A stretch of 64,000 nt of DNA, from positions 398,501 to 462,500 of the forward strand of contig JACKMZ010000001.1 in assembly GCA_024235135.1 (NCBI GenBank), in the 5' to 3' direction. The notes below the pieces were generated by a model. The model was not told the DNA's origin and made no database searches. It worked only from the letters and a program-made list of their open reading frames with translations. The stretch comes from Gammaproteobacteria bacterium (lineage in GTDB: Bacteria > Pseudomonadota > Gammaproteobacteria > Competibacterales > Competibacteraceae). Below, piece after piece: positions 33,853-42,945 of the stretch. Position numbers and translations under genes: made by a program. Numbering within the stretch: position 1 is the stretch's first letter; each line of letters begins with the position of its first letter.

Positions 33853-36021
33853 ATGGACCTATCACTGATTCTCGACGATCTCAATGATGCGCAACGCCAG
33901 GCGGTCACCGCGCCGCCCGGCCCGTTGCGTGTGCTGGCGGGCGCCGGCAGTGGCAAAACCCGCGTCCTGACCCGGCGTATCGCCTGGTTACTGGCCGTCG
34001 AGCGGGTTTCGCCCTGGTCGATTTTGGCCGTTACTTTCACCAACAAGGCGGCGGCCGAAATGCGCGGGCGTGTCGAAACGCTGCTCGGTACCGGCATGAG
34101 CGGGCTGTGGATCGGCACCTTTCATAGCATCGCTCATCGCCTGTTGCGTATTCACTGGCAGGAAGCGAAGCTGCCGCGCACCTTTCAAGTGTTGGACGCT
34201 GACGATCAATCGCGGTTGGTGAAACGGGTCGTACGGGCCCTGAATCTGGATGAAAAGAAATGGCCGCCGCAACAGGCCCTGCATTTCATCAATGCCCGCA
34301 AGGACGAAGGACTGCGACCCTCGCAGATAGACGACAAGGGCGAAGTGGCCATCCGTCAGTGGTTGCGCATCTACGAGACTTATCAGGAGAATTGCGAACG
34401 GGCTGGGCTGGTGGATTTCGGCGAGTTGCTGCTGAGAGTCTACGAACTGTGGCGGGATAACGAGGCCCTGCTGGGGCATTATCGACAGCGTTTCCAGCAT
34501 GTGCTGGTCGATGAATTCCAGGACACCAATACCATCCAATACCAATCGCTGCGCTTGCTGTGCGGGGGACAGGGTGATGTGTTCATCGTCGGGGACGACG
34601 ATCAATCCGTGTACGGCTGGCGCGGCGCCCGCATCGAAAACATGTTTCAATTCGAACGCGATTTCCCCGGCACCCAGACTCTGCGCCTGGAACAGAACTA
34701 TCGCTCCACCGGTACGATTCTCAAAGCCGCCAATCAGCTCATCGCCCACAACAGCGGCCGCTTGGGCAAGAATCTCTGGACACAGGATGGCGAAGGGGAA
34801 GCGATAGCGACCTACGCCGCCTTCAACGACATCGACGAAGCGCGTTTCGTGATCGAGCGGATTCGCCAATGGGTGGCGCAAGGCCAGCGGCGTAGCGAGG
34901 TCGCCATACTCTATCGTTCTAATGCGCAATCCCGCTTATTCGAGGAACATTTGCTCGGGTCGCAGATCCCCTATCGCGTGTATGGCGGTCTTCGGTTTTT
35001 CGAGCGCGCCGAAATCAAGGACGCATTGGCCTATCTGCGCTTGATCGCCAACCGCGGCGATGACGCTTCGTTCGAGCGGGTGGTCAATACGCCGACCCGT
35101 GGCATCGGAGGACGTAGCCTGGACGCCGTGCGGGATGCCGCGCGCGAACTGAACTTGACGCTGTGGCAGGCGGCGCAACGCGTGTTCGTCGAGAAACTAT
35201 TGCCGAACCGGGCGCTGAATGCGCTGCAGGAATTCCTGCTGCTGATAGACAATCTGGATCGTGACACCCAGGCGCTAACCCTGCCCGAGCAAGTGGACCA
35301 CGTCATTCATGCCAGTGGCTTGCTGGAGATGTACCGTCAGGCCAAGGACAACAAAAGCGAAGCCCGGGTGGAAAACCTGGAGGAACTGGTCAATGCCGCT
35401 GGCGCCGACCGGGATTCGTTCGCGGTCGAGGAGGGGGAAGAAACCTTGTCGCCATTGACGACCTTTCTCACGCACGCCGCGCTGGAGGCCGGTGAAGGTC
35501 AAGCGGCCGCTTGGGAGGATTGCGTGCAGTTGATGACTTTGCATTCAGCCAAGGGTTTGGAGTTTCCGCTGGTGTTTCTGGTCGGGCTGGAGGAGGGGTT
35601 GTTTCCGCATCAGCAATCGCTTCAGGAGCCCGGACGGTTGGAAGAGGAGCGGCGTCTGGCCTATGTCGGCATCACCCGCGCTCGGCGGCGACTGACTCTG
35701 AGTTATGCCGAACAGCGTCGTTTGCACGGCAAGGAAATCTATCCGATGCCCTCCCGTTTTCTGGCCGAAATACCCGCCGAACTGACGCGGGATGTGCGTG
35801 CCCGTTCCCGTGCCAGCCTGCCGGTATTCAACCGTCCCCGCGCGGTGGAGGCAAGCCCCGATGATCCGCATCCCGGTCAGCGGGTGCGCCATGCTACGTT
35901 CGGCGAGGGTGTGATTCTGTCGGTCGAAGGCGAGGGCAGTCGCAAGCGTTTGCAGGTGCGTTTCAACCGGGTGGGCGCTAAATGGTTGGTGGCGGCTTAC
36001 GCCAAGCTGGAGCGGGTTTAG
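33853..36021 (+). CDS. uvrD: DNA helicase II UvrD
   Basis: A superfamily 1A 3'-5' helicase for nucleotide excision and mismatch repair. The 722-residue protein begins MDLSLILDDLNDAQRQAV, close to E. coli UvrD (720 residues). It has Walker A GAGSGKTR, motif Ia TFTNKAAAEM, Walker B VDEFQDTN, motif III GDDDQSVYGWRGA, motif IV RLEQNYRS, motif V TLHSAKGLEF and motif VI VGITRARRRL, and a Tudor-like C-terminus. ATG 33853 is chosen over an upstream in-frame ATG at 33826 because it matches the family N-terminus. Confidence 0.96.
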   Translation: MDLSLILDDLNDAQRQAVTAPPGPLRVLAGAGSGKTRVLTRRIAWLLAVERVSPWSILAVTFTNKAAAEMRGRVETLLGTGMSGLWIGTFHSIAHRLLRIHWQEAKLPRTFQVLDADDQSRLVKRVVRALNLDEKKWPPQQALHFINARKDEGLRPSQIDDKGEVAIRQWLRIYETYQENCERAGLVDFGELLLRVYELWRDNEALLGHYRQRFQHVLVDEFQDTNTIQYQSLRLLCGGQGDVFIVGDDDQSVYGWRGARIENMFQFERDFPGTQTLRLEQNYRSTGTILKAANQLIAHNSGRLGKNLWTQDGEGEAIATYAAFNDIDEARFVIERIRQWVAQGQRRSEVAILYRSNAQSRLFEEHLLGSQIPYRVYGGLRFFERAEIKDALAYLRLIANRGDDASFERVVNTPTRGIGGRSLDAVRDAARELNLTLWQAAQRVFVEKLLPNRALNALQEFLLLIDNLDRDTQALTLPEQVDHVIHASGLLEMYRQAKDNKSEARVENLEELVNAAGADRDSFAVEEGEETLSPLTTFLTHAALEAGEGQAAAWEDCVQLMTLHSAKGLEFPLVFLVGLEEGLFPHQQSLQEPGRLEEERRLAYVGITRARRRLTLSYAEQRRLHGKEIYPMPSRFLAEIPAELTRDVRARSRASLPVFNRPRAVEASPDDPHPGQRVRHATFGEGVILSVEGEGSRKRLQVRFNRVGAKWLVAAYAKLERV

Positions 36022-36207
36022 CGTCGGACGGGCGCTGGCGGGTTCGGGGCCGTCTGCGTCTCCTCATGGCTTTGCAAAACAGGCGGGTAGGCTAAGGCTA
36101 GGGGCACGGGGGCCGCCCACGATGCATCGATGGAAAGCCGTTATAATGCCAAGCCATTGGCTCGCCCCGTTGAGGCCCTACACCCTGTCGCAGACTGGAG
36201 AGTTATC

Positions 36208-36768
36208 GTGACGGCCGTGAATTGGCGTGATGTAAAACAACCTATCCGTTATCCGTGGCAATGGTTCAAACATTGCATTGTATTGTTGCCAGCCTTGTTG
36301 CTGGCGCCAGCCGGTGCGCTGGCGCAGCAAGCCAACGCCGCGATTCCGAACTGGACCTTGGCCACCGTGAAGAATCCGCTGACTCAACAGGAAGAGTGCA
36401 TGTTGCAAAGTGCAAAGGTCAGTATCTCCGATGGTTATGGGGAAGCGGACGTCACCTTGCTGATCAGCGAGCGGGATTTGGCCGCGGTGACGACATCCAC
36501 GATAGACGCCTCGTTTAACGACTTGCGGTTGGTGATCGATGAAGGAAATCCGATCCAGACGAAGCAAGTCGTCGGTGAGAAAACCGTTGTCTTCGAGCAG
36601 GACATGGCGGCTATCGTCGCACAGTTCAAAAAAGGATACGCGGTTAAGGTATATCTGAGGTTCTGGCCGACTTGGCCGGCTACCGAAAGTTTCCCGGCCC
36701 AGTTCAGTCTGCGGGGATTTACCAAGGCTTACGAGGGCTTGGCGAATTGCCATGCGCCGGTGCAATAG
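36208..36768 (+). CDS. Exported protein of unknown function (weak IalB resemblance)
   Basis: A 186-residue protein. Start GTG 36208 has GGAG 7 nt upstream; the longer frame from 36130 is less likely. The signal peptide has a long basic N-region and the core IVLLPALLLAPAGALA, with cleavage before QQANA. The mature domain is beta-rich with two Cys, one in EECML and one in ANCH at the end, probably a disulfide. The pattern (early QEECML, late SLRGFTKAYEGL) recalls invasion-associated locus B proteins, but similarity is weak and I would not name it. It lies alone between uvrD and the haem-sensor gene. Confidence 0.65.
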   Translation: MTAVNWRDVKQPIRYPWQWFKHCIVLLPALLLAPAGALAQQANAAIPNWTLATVKNPLTQQEECMLQSAKVSISDGYGEADVTLLISERDLAAVTTSTIDASFNDLRLVIDEGNPIQTKQVVGEKTVVFEQDMAAIVAQFKKGYAVKVYLRFWPTWPATESFPAQFSLRGFTKAYEGLANCHAPVQ

Positions 36769-37017
36769 GAAAGTATTTGCGTATCGAGGTCACCGACAAC
36801 ACGAATTGAACATCTTTTACGCAAATTCGATGGTCTAATATTTTCTCATAGTAGGCGCAGCCGTGGGTACGGCGATGGGAAGTCGCTGAGTTTCACATCC
36901 CGAATGGTTCTAACTTTATGAGTCGGCCCTCGCCGCTTTCATCCCCAATCCCCATTTCGTGAACAAACTGGATCGGGACAGGAATGGCGGGTTGTCTCGC
37001 GAAAGAGTATCGGAAAG

Positions 37018-37890
37018 ATGGGCTTACGCACAAAATTCAATCTAGTGTTCATTCTCGCGTTCGGTATCGGTATGGGACTGGCCGCCTATTTGCTTTATCA
37101 GACGGTGCAGAAAAACGCACGCGACGAAGTGCGGCAGAACGCCGAAATCATGATGCAAGGCGCCCAGGCTACTCGCGAATACACCGTCAAGCAAATTCGG
37201 CCGCTGTTGGAATTGCAAATGAAACGGCAGTTCATTCCGAATTCCGTACCCTCCTACGCGGCGCAACAGAATTTTGCCGCCTTGACCCAGCAATATCCGG
37301 AATTCACCTACAAGGAGGCCACGCTCAATCCGACCAATCCCAAGGATAGGGCCACCGACTGGGAAGCGGATATCATCAACGAATTCCGCAACAATTCCGA
37401 ACGCAAGGAACTCGTTGTCGAGCGTCAGACCGCGTTGGGGCCGGCCTTGAGTTTTGCCCATCCCATTCAGATCAAGAACGAAGGGTGTCTGGAATGTCAT
37501 AGCATCCCGGCCAATGCGCCGGCGACGATGCGCGCCGTGTACGGCGACTCTAATGGCTACGGCTGGAAACTGAACGAAGTCGTCGGAGCCCAGGTCGTGA
37601 CGGTGCCGATGTCCTTGCCGTTGCAACGGGCCAAGGAAACCTTTATTACCTTCATGGCGATCCAAGGCGCCGTCTTTCTGGTGATTCTGATCATCCTCAA
37701 TATTTTGTTGCATGTGGTGGTGATCAAGCCGGTAGTGAAGATTTCCGACATGGCCAGCCGAGTCAGCCTGGGCGAGGAGGAAGTCCCGGAATATGTCAAA
37801 CCCGGCAAAGACGAAATCGCTTCGCTGTCCGCTTCATTCAACCGGATGCGTCGTAGTTTGGAGAACGCCATGAAGATGCTGGGAGAATAA
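37018..37890 (+). CDS. Membrane haem-c sensor (DUF3365) with C-terminal HAMP domain
   Basis: A 290-residue inner-membrane protein. TM1 spans about 8-29. An extracytoplasmic DUF3365/Tll0287-like sensor domain follows (30-205), with a c-type haem site Cys157-x2-Cys160-His161 (GCLECHS). TM2 is about 209-235 and a cytoplasmic HAMP domain covers 236-285. It ends right after the HAMP, with no kinase, cyclase or methyl-accepting domain. Only 4 nt separate its stop from the start of a cytoplasmic Ser/Thr kinase gene, so the output is probably passed to that kinase in trans. The likely signal is redox state, NO or another haem ligand, which is inference. Confidence 0.88.
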   Translation: MGLRTKFNLVFILAFGIGMGLAAYLLYQTVQKNARDEVRQNAEIMMQGAQATREYTVKQIRPLLELQMKRQFIPNSVPSYAAQQNFAALTQQYPEFTYKEATLNPTNPKDRATDWEADIINEFRNNSERKELVVERQTALGPALSFAHPIQIKNEGCLECHSIPANAPATMRAVYGDSNGYGWKLNEVVGAQVVTVPMSLPLQRAKETFITFMAIQGAVFLVILIILNILLHVVVIKPVVKISDMASRVSLGEEEVPEYVKPGKDEIASLSASFNRMRRSLENAMKMLGE

Positions 37891-37894
37891 GTGC

Positions 37895-39271
37895 TTGGCG
37901 GACAAGCCGGGTAATGATCGACTGATTACCCTGCAAACCCTTGGCAAATACCGTGTCGAAGGGGTATTGGGAAAAGGTGCGATGGGCGTGGTGTATAAGG
38001 GATACGACACCGTGCTGGAGCGATTTGTCGCGCTGAAAACCATCCATGCGCATCTTGCGGAGGGTCAGGAGCGAGAAAGTTGGCTGAGCCGTTTCAAGCA
38101 GGAAGCACGGGCGGCGGGCCGTTGCTTGCATCCCAACATCGTCGCGGTGTTCGATTACGGCGAGCATCAGGGCATACCCTATATTGCCATGGAGTATGTG
38201 AACGGGCGGGAATTGAGCAAATTCCTCAAGGAACGAAAACAACTCAATCTACAAGAAGCGCTTTCCATCGTCTCCCAGGTGCTCACTGGCTTGGGATATG
38301 CCCATCAATTCAGCATCGTCCACCGGGACATCAAACCCGGTAACATCATTCTCCTGGACAGCGGCCAGGTAAAAGTGGCCGATTTCGGCATCGCCCGCAT
38401 CGAATCCACCAATATCACCCAGCAAGGCGTGCTGATCGGCACGCCCAGCTACATGTCGCCGGAGCAGTTTCGTGGCCAAGAGGTGGACCTGCGCACGGAC
38501 CTCTATTCAACGGGGGTCGTTCTGTATCAGTTGTTGACCGGGGAGATACCCTATCCCGGCAAAACGTTCACGGAAATTCTCTACAAGGTCGCCAGCAGCG
38601 AGATGCGGGACGTGCGGGAGTTGAATCCTACCGTGCCCGATTCCCTGAACAATGTGGTGCAGAAAGCCTTGGCCAAGGATCCCGGCTGGCGTTATCAATC
38701 GGCCCGGGAGTTCGCTGATGCGTTGCAGGAAGCCATGGAAGCCATGCCTGACACCACCCTGGTGCAGCCCGTTCCCTTACCCGATCTCGGTAGTGGGTCG
38801 TCTTCCTGGAAGGACAGCATGGTCTCCGGTTGGGAACAGGATGTATTGCGCAAGGCATCGGAAGCCCTATCCGTCTATATCGGCCCGGTGGCCAAACTGG
38901 TCGTGAAGCGCGCCGCGCAAGAGTACAAGGACCCCGAGCAGTTTTATCAGACGCTGGCCAGGAATATCCCCACCGAGGTGGAAAGGAGCGAGTTCCTGCG
39001 GCGTATGAAATTGACCTCGACGCAGACATATATCAATCCCCTCACCTCGGCACAGCGAGCCACGGGTTATCGTCAGGCGCTCAATCCCCAGGATCTTGAG
39101 AAAGTTCAGCAGCAGCTCACGGCTTATCTCGGCCCGATCGCCAAGGTGCTGGTCAAAAAAACGGCCCCGCAGGCCAGTTCCCTGAAGGATTTGTACGACC
39201 GCCTCGCCGGGCATATCCCGGATGCGGCGGAACGTGCCATCTTTCTCGCTAAATCCCCGAAGTCATTCTGA
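37895..39271 (+). CDS. Cytoplasmic Hanks-type Ser/Thr kinase with C-terminal tandem repeats
   Basis: A 458-residue protein. The kinase domain (20-280) has GKGAMGVVY, Lys48, HRDIKPGN (Asp145), DFG (163-165) and GTPSYMSPEQ. There is no membrane segment. After a linker (285-315) come two copies of a repeat of about 50 residues, near 322-371 and 405-454, sharing the pattern L-x2-Y-[IL]-G-P-[VI]-A-K-x2-V-K and, later, IP-x2-[AV]-ER-x2-FL. The start is TTG 37895, with GGGAG 9 nt upstream inside the end of the sensor gene; no in-frame ATG or GTG is close. The tight arrangement with the haem-c/HAMP protein suggests a two-gene sensory kinase. Confidence 0.9.
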   Translation: MADKPGNDRLITLQTLGKYRVEGVLGKGAMGVVYKGYDTVLERFVALKTIHAHLAEGQERESWLSRFKQEARAAGRCLHPNIVAVFDYGEHQGIPYIAMEYVNGRELSKFLKERKQLNLQEALSIVSQVLTGLGYAHQFSIVHRDIKPGNIILLDSGQVKVADFGIARIESTNITQQGVLIGTPSYMSPEQFRGQEVDLRTDLYSTGVVLYQLLTGEIPYPGKTFTEILYKVASSEMRDVRELNPTVPDSLNNVVQKALAKDPGWRYQSAREFADALQEAMEAMPDTTLVQPVPLPDLGSGSSSWKDSMVSGWEQDVLRKASEALSVYIGPVAKLVVKRAAQEYKDPEQFYQTLARNIPTEVERSEFLRRMKLTSTQTYINPLTSAQRATGYRQALNPQDLEKVQQQLTAYLGPIAKVLVKKTAPQASSLKDLYDRLAGHIPDAAERAIFLAKSPKSF

Positions 39272-39463
39272 ATTTCCCGACCGAGTGCGCCTTCGGCCGG
39301 GGTGCTCCGCACGCCACAAAGCGTCTGCAATAGTGTAGGATTGCCTACGTCGCCGAAGAACGGCCGGTTCGAGCCGGAATGCGACATCCTGACTGACAGC
39401 CTGTTACTGGATACCGCGGTAACGCACATCGCGTACTAAACCAAGTTGAGGAGTTTTCAAACC

Positions 39464-40594
39464 GTGAACAACCTTTCAAGAAAAACCGGTTGGTGGGGAT
39501 TCGTATTGGCCGGTACTTTGGCCATGATGGGGATGGCCAATGCCGCCGACACTATCAAGATTGGAGTGGCCGGCCCACATACCGGTCCTTATGCCGCGTT
39601 CGGCGAGCAATTCTGGCGTGGAGCCACGCAGGCGGCCGAGGATATCAACGCCGCCGGTGGGATTAACGGCAAAAAGATCGAACTGGTCAAGGGGGATGAT
39701 GCGTGCGAACCCAAACAGGCGGTCTCGGTGGCCAATCGGTTGGTCGATTCTGACAAGGTGGCCGCCGTGGTTGGCCATTTCTGTTCCTCGTCCACCATTC
39801 CTGCTTCGGAAGTCTATGCCGAAGCCGGCATTCTGATGATGAGTCCGGCTTCTACCAATCCGCAAGTGACCGAGCGCAAGATTCCCACGGTGTTCCGTGA
39901 CTGCGGACGGGATGATCAGCAGGGCGTGGTGGCCGCCGAATTTATCGTTAAGACGCTGGGCGCCAAGAAAGTGGCCGTAGTGCACGATAAAGACACCTAC
40001 GGTCAGGGGCTGGCCGACGCCATGCGCGACCACATGCATACCCTGGGAGTCCAGGAAGTGTTGTACGAAGGTCTGACCCGGGGCGAGAAGGACTTCAATG
40101 CGCTGGTCACCAAGATCAAGGCGGCGGATGCGGATGTGGTCTATTTCGGCGGCTTGCACACGGAAGCCGGCCCGTTGGTTCGGCAAATGCGTGAGCAGGG
40201 ACTGACCGCGGCCTTCGTTTCCGGTGATGGCATCGTATCCGAGGATCTCGTGACGTCCGCCGGTGGAGCCCAGTTCGTCAAGGGGGTTTATCACACCTTC
40301 GGCCGTGATCCGCGCAATATTCCCGAGGGCAAGGAAGTCATCGAGAAGTTCCGGGCCGCCGGTTATGAGCCAGAAGGCTATACGCTGTATGCCTACGCTG
40401 CCGTGCAGGCTATCGCGGCCGCCATGGCCGCCACCAACAGCACCGAAGGTGACGTGTTGGCGGATTGGTTGCACAAAAACAGCGTGGAGACGGTGATGGG
40501 CGAGAAGTCCTGGGATGAAAAGGGCGATCTCAAGCAGATCGACTACGTCATGTATCAATGGGATGACAAAGGCAAGTACGCCGAAGTGAATTGA
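39464..40594 (+). CDS. Branched-chain amino acid-type ABC solute-binding protein
   Basis: A 376-residue periplasmic binding protein of the LivJ/LivK (type I) family. The signal peptide ends MGMANA, followed by DTIKIGVAGPHTGPYAAFG, with the family regions INGKKIELV, VVGHFCSSST and YGQGLADAM. Two Cys, near mature residues 60 and 75, are in the usual LivJ disulfide region. Start GTG 39464 is preferred, with GAGGAG 10 nt upstream; TTG 39446 overlaps that site. No permease or ATPase genes accompany it, so it either serves a transporter encoded elsewhere or acts in sensing. It follows the Ser/Thr kinase after 192 nt. Confidence 0.9.
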   Translation: MNNLSRKTGWWGFVLAGTLAMMGMANAADTIKIGVAGPHTGPYAAFGEQFWRGATQAAEDINAAGGINGKKIELVKGDDACEPKQAVSVANRLVDSDKVAAVVGHFCSSSTIPASEVYAEAGILMMSPASTNPQVTERKIPTVFRDCGRDDQQGVVAAEFIVKTLGAKKVAVVHDKDTYGQGLADAMRDHMHTLGVQEVLYEGLTRGEKDFNALVTKIKAADADVVYFGGLHTEAGPLVRQMREQGLTAAFVSGDGIVSEDLVTSAGGAQFVKGVYHTFGRDPRNIPEGKEVIEKFRAAGYEPEGYTLYAYAAVQAIAAAMAATNSTEGDVLADWLHKNSVETVMGEKSWDEKGDLKQIDYVMYQWDDKGKYAEVN

Positions 40595-40617
40595 GGTGCT
40601 TCTAGTCTTGATCTCCT

Positions 40618-40645
40618 ACCCCTCTCCTCCTGGGGAGAGGGGTTT
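40618..40645 (+). terminator. Hairpin after the solute-binding protein gene
   Basis: A 10-bp stem (ACCCCTCTCC pairing with GGAGAGGGGT) with a 6-nt loop, followed by only two further Ts, lies 24 nt after the stop. It could terminate transcription weakly, or be a copy of a dispersed GC-rich intergenic hairpin. Confidence 0.45.
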
Positions 40646-40777
40646 CCATCGTAACCCCGTTCTTACCCGTGCCTTTGAACTGAATACCCCGTTTCCCGCC
40701 GCTGGGGCCAAGCAACAGGACCTTTCCCGCCAATGGGCGGCGGAGGTTGGGCGGGCGGCTTTTCTGGAGACGTTCCG

Positions 40778-42196
40778 ATGACGAATGAGTGGAGGCCCGA
40801 TTCATGGCGGCAACGGACCGCCGCGCAGATGCCGGAATATACGAATGCGGCTGAGTTGGCCGACGTGGAACGGCAACTGGCGACCTTTCCGCCGCTGGTG
40901 TTCGCCGGCGAGGCGCGTACTTTGCACCGGCAACTGGCCGAGGTGGCCGAAGGTCGGGCGTTTTTATTGCAAGGCGGGGATTGCGCGGAGAGCTTCGCCG
41001 AGTTTCGCGGCCCGCATATCCGCGATACCCTGCGCGTGATGCTGCAGATGGCGGTCGTTCTCACCTTCGCCGCAGCTTGCCCGGTGGTCAAGGTCGGCCG
41101 GCTGGCGGGTCAATTCGCCAAGCCCCGCAGCGAACCCTTGGAAACCCGCCAGGGCGTATCCCTGCCGAGTTATCGGGGCGACATCGTCAATGCCATGGAT
41201 TTCACGCCGGAGGCTCGCCTACCTGATCCTCAACGGCAGTTGCGCGCCTATTCCCAGGCGGCGGCGACGCTCAATTTACTCCGGGCCTTCGCCCAGGGCG
41301 GCTATGCCGATCTGCATCGGGTCCATCGTTGGAACCTGGATTTCGTGGCCGCCAGTCCACAGGGCGAGCGCTATCAGGATCTGGCCAATCGTATCGCCGA
41401 AAGTCTGGCTTTCATGGAAGCCTGCGGCATCAATGCCGATACGGTGCCGCAGATTCGCGAAACCACGTTTTTTACCAGCCATGAGGCGTTATTGCTGGGG
41501 TATGAGCAGGCGCTGTGCCGGGTCGACAGTCTGAGCGGGCGCTGGTACGACACCTCGTCCCATCTGTTATGGGTCGGCGAACGCACCCGGCAGTTGGACG
41601 GGGCGCATATCGAATTCGTGCGGGGCATCGCCAATCCGTTGGGGGTCAAGGTGGGCCCGAGTAGTGATGGCGATACGTTGCTGCGCCTGATCGATGCCTT
41701 GAATCCCGCCAACGAGCCGGGCCGGTTAACCGTGATTTGTCGCATGGGCCGGGATAAGGTGGAAGATGTCTTGCCGCCGTTGATTCGCGCCGTGCAACGC
41801 GAGGGGCGGCGCATCGTCTGGTCTTGCGATCCCATGCACGCCAACACCATCAAATCCTCCAGCGGTTACAAGACTCGACCGTTTCAACGGATTCTCGACG
41901 AGGTTCGGGGCTTTTTCGCCGTGCATCAGGCCGAAGGCAGTTATCCGGGCGGCGTGCATTTCGAGATGACCGGTCAGGATGTCACCGAATGCACGGGTGG
42001 CGCTCAGGCCATTACGGAGCAGGGGTTGGCGGATCGTTACCATACCCATTGTGATCCCCGTCTGAATGCTTCGCAGAGTCTGGAACTGGCCTTTCTCATC
42101 GCCGAGACCCTGAAGGAATTCCGGCAAAATCGTCTGGAGGCCGAAGGCGAACCATCCTATTCACCCGGCGTCGCGGGTGGCGCGATGCGGGCCTAA
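40778..42196 (+). CDS. Class II (plant-type) 3-deoxy-D-arabino-heptulosonate 7-phosphate synthase
   Basis: The first step of the shikimate pathway: phosphoenolpyruvate plus erythrose 4-phosphate gives DAHP. The 472-residue protein is unlike the 350-residue AroFGH type. It shows class II sequence: WRPDSWRQR at the start, [33 protein letters not shown], the metal-binding [10 protein letters not shown] and [17 protein letters not shown] 40778 has GGAG 8 nt upstream. It probably forms an operon with the amidotransferase gene 19 nt downstream. Confidence 0.94.
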   Translation: MTNEWRPDSWRQRTAAQMPEYTNAAELADVERQLATFPPLVFAGEARTLHRQLAEVAEGRAFLLQGGDCAESFAEFRGPHIRDTLRVMLQMAVVLTFAAACPVVKVGRLAGQFAKPRSEPLETRQGVSLPSYRGDIVNAMDFTPEARLPDPQRQLRAYSQAAATLNLLRAFAQGGYADLHRVHRWNLDFVAASPQGERYQDLANRIAESLAFMEACGINADTVPQIRETTFFTSHEALLLGYEQALCRVDSLSGRWYDTSSHLLWVGERTRQLDGAHIEFVRGIANPLGVKVGPSSDGDTLLRLIDALNPANEPGRLTVICRMGRDKVEDVLPPLIRAVQREGRRIVWSCDPMHANTIKSSSGYKTRPFQRILDEVRGFFAVHQAEGSYPGGVHFEMTGQDVTECTGGAQAITEQGLADRYHTHCDPRLNASQSLELAFLIAETLKEFRQNRLEAEGEPSYSPGVAGGAMRA

Positions 42197-42215
42197 GGGG
42201 CAAGGGAGTTTGGCA

Positions 42216-42926
42216 ATGAGCAAGCCTTTCCTTCTCGTCGTGCAGGTCGAACAGGCCAATCCCGGTCGGGTGGCCCGTAAACTGCGCGAGCGGGGATATG
42301 AATTGGAAATACGTTGTCCGGTCGAATGCGGTCATGCGTTACCCGAAGCCCTGGACGATTATGCCGGCGCCGTGGTGTTCGGGGGCCCGATGAGCGCCAA
42401 TGACGATTCGACTTTGCCGGGAATCCGCGCGGAACTGGAGTGGATTCCCAAGGTGGTGGAGTCCGGCAAGCCGTTTCTAGGGATATGTCTGGGCGCGCAA
42501 TTACTGGCTCGGGCGCTGGGCGCGCGGGTGGCTCCCCATCCCGCAGGAATGGCGGAAATCGGCTATTTCCCCGTATGCCCCACGGTGGATGGCGGCGAAT
42601 TATTCGATGGCCCGTTGTGCGTTTATCACTGGCATCAGGAGGGTTTTGAAATCCCTTCGGATGCGGTGTTACTGGCGCAGGGCGAGCGTTTTCCCAATCA
42701 GGCTTTCCGCTATGGCGACAAGGCTTTCGGTATCCAGTTTCATCCGGAAGTCACCGCCGACATCATGGAAACGTGGTTGGAACGCGCCGCCCATAAGCTG
42801 GGCTTGCCTGGTGCGCAGTCGCCGGATCAGCAACGGGCCGGCAATCTGCGTCACGATGCCGCCTTTGAACGATGGTTGGATCGCTTTCTCGACCGTTGGC
42901 TGCCTTGCGAGGGTGGGCCAGAGTAA
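42216..42926 (+). CDS. Class I glutamine amidotransferase-like protein
   Basis: A 236-residue stand-alone GATase1 domain of the GMP-synthase-like group. The triad is visible: Cys91 in LGICLGAQLLA, His176 and Glu178 in FGIQFHPEVT. It probably hydrolyses glutamine or a gamma-glutamyl compound; without a fused synthase domain the acceptor is unknown. Start ATG 42216 has GGGAG upstream, and the gene begins 19 nt after the DAHP synthase stop. The DUF938 gene follows after 19 nt, so the three are probably one operon. Confidence 0.9.
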   Translation: MSKPFLLVVQVEQANPGRVARKLRERGYELEIRCPVECGHALPEALDDYAGAVVFGGPMSANDDSTLPGIRAELEWIPKVVESGKPFLGICLGAQLLARALGARVAPHPAGMAEIGYFPVCPTVDGGELFDGPLCVYHWHQEGFEIPSDAVLLAQGERFPNQAFRYGDKAFGIQFHPEVTADIMETWLERAAHKLGLPGAQSPDQQRAGNLRHDAAFERWLDRFLDRWLPCEGGPE

Positions 42927-42945
42927 TCGGCCCATCTCGCCTCCA

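Noticed and set aside
39476..40558. A 360-codon reverse-strand frame inside the solute-binding protein gene
   Set aside because: It is antisense to a well-supported gene, has no domain, and its His/Arg/Gly-rich composition is typical of shadows.
40618..40645. GC-rich hairpin as part of a dispersed repeat family
   Set aside because: It resembles known intergenic hairpins, but I found no second copy in this window, so only a weak terminator call is kept.
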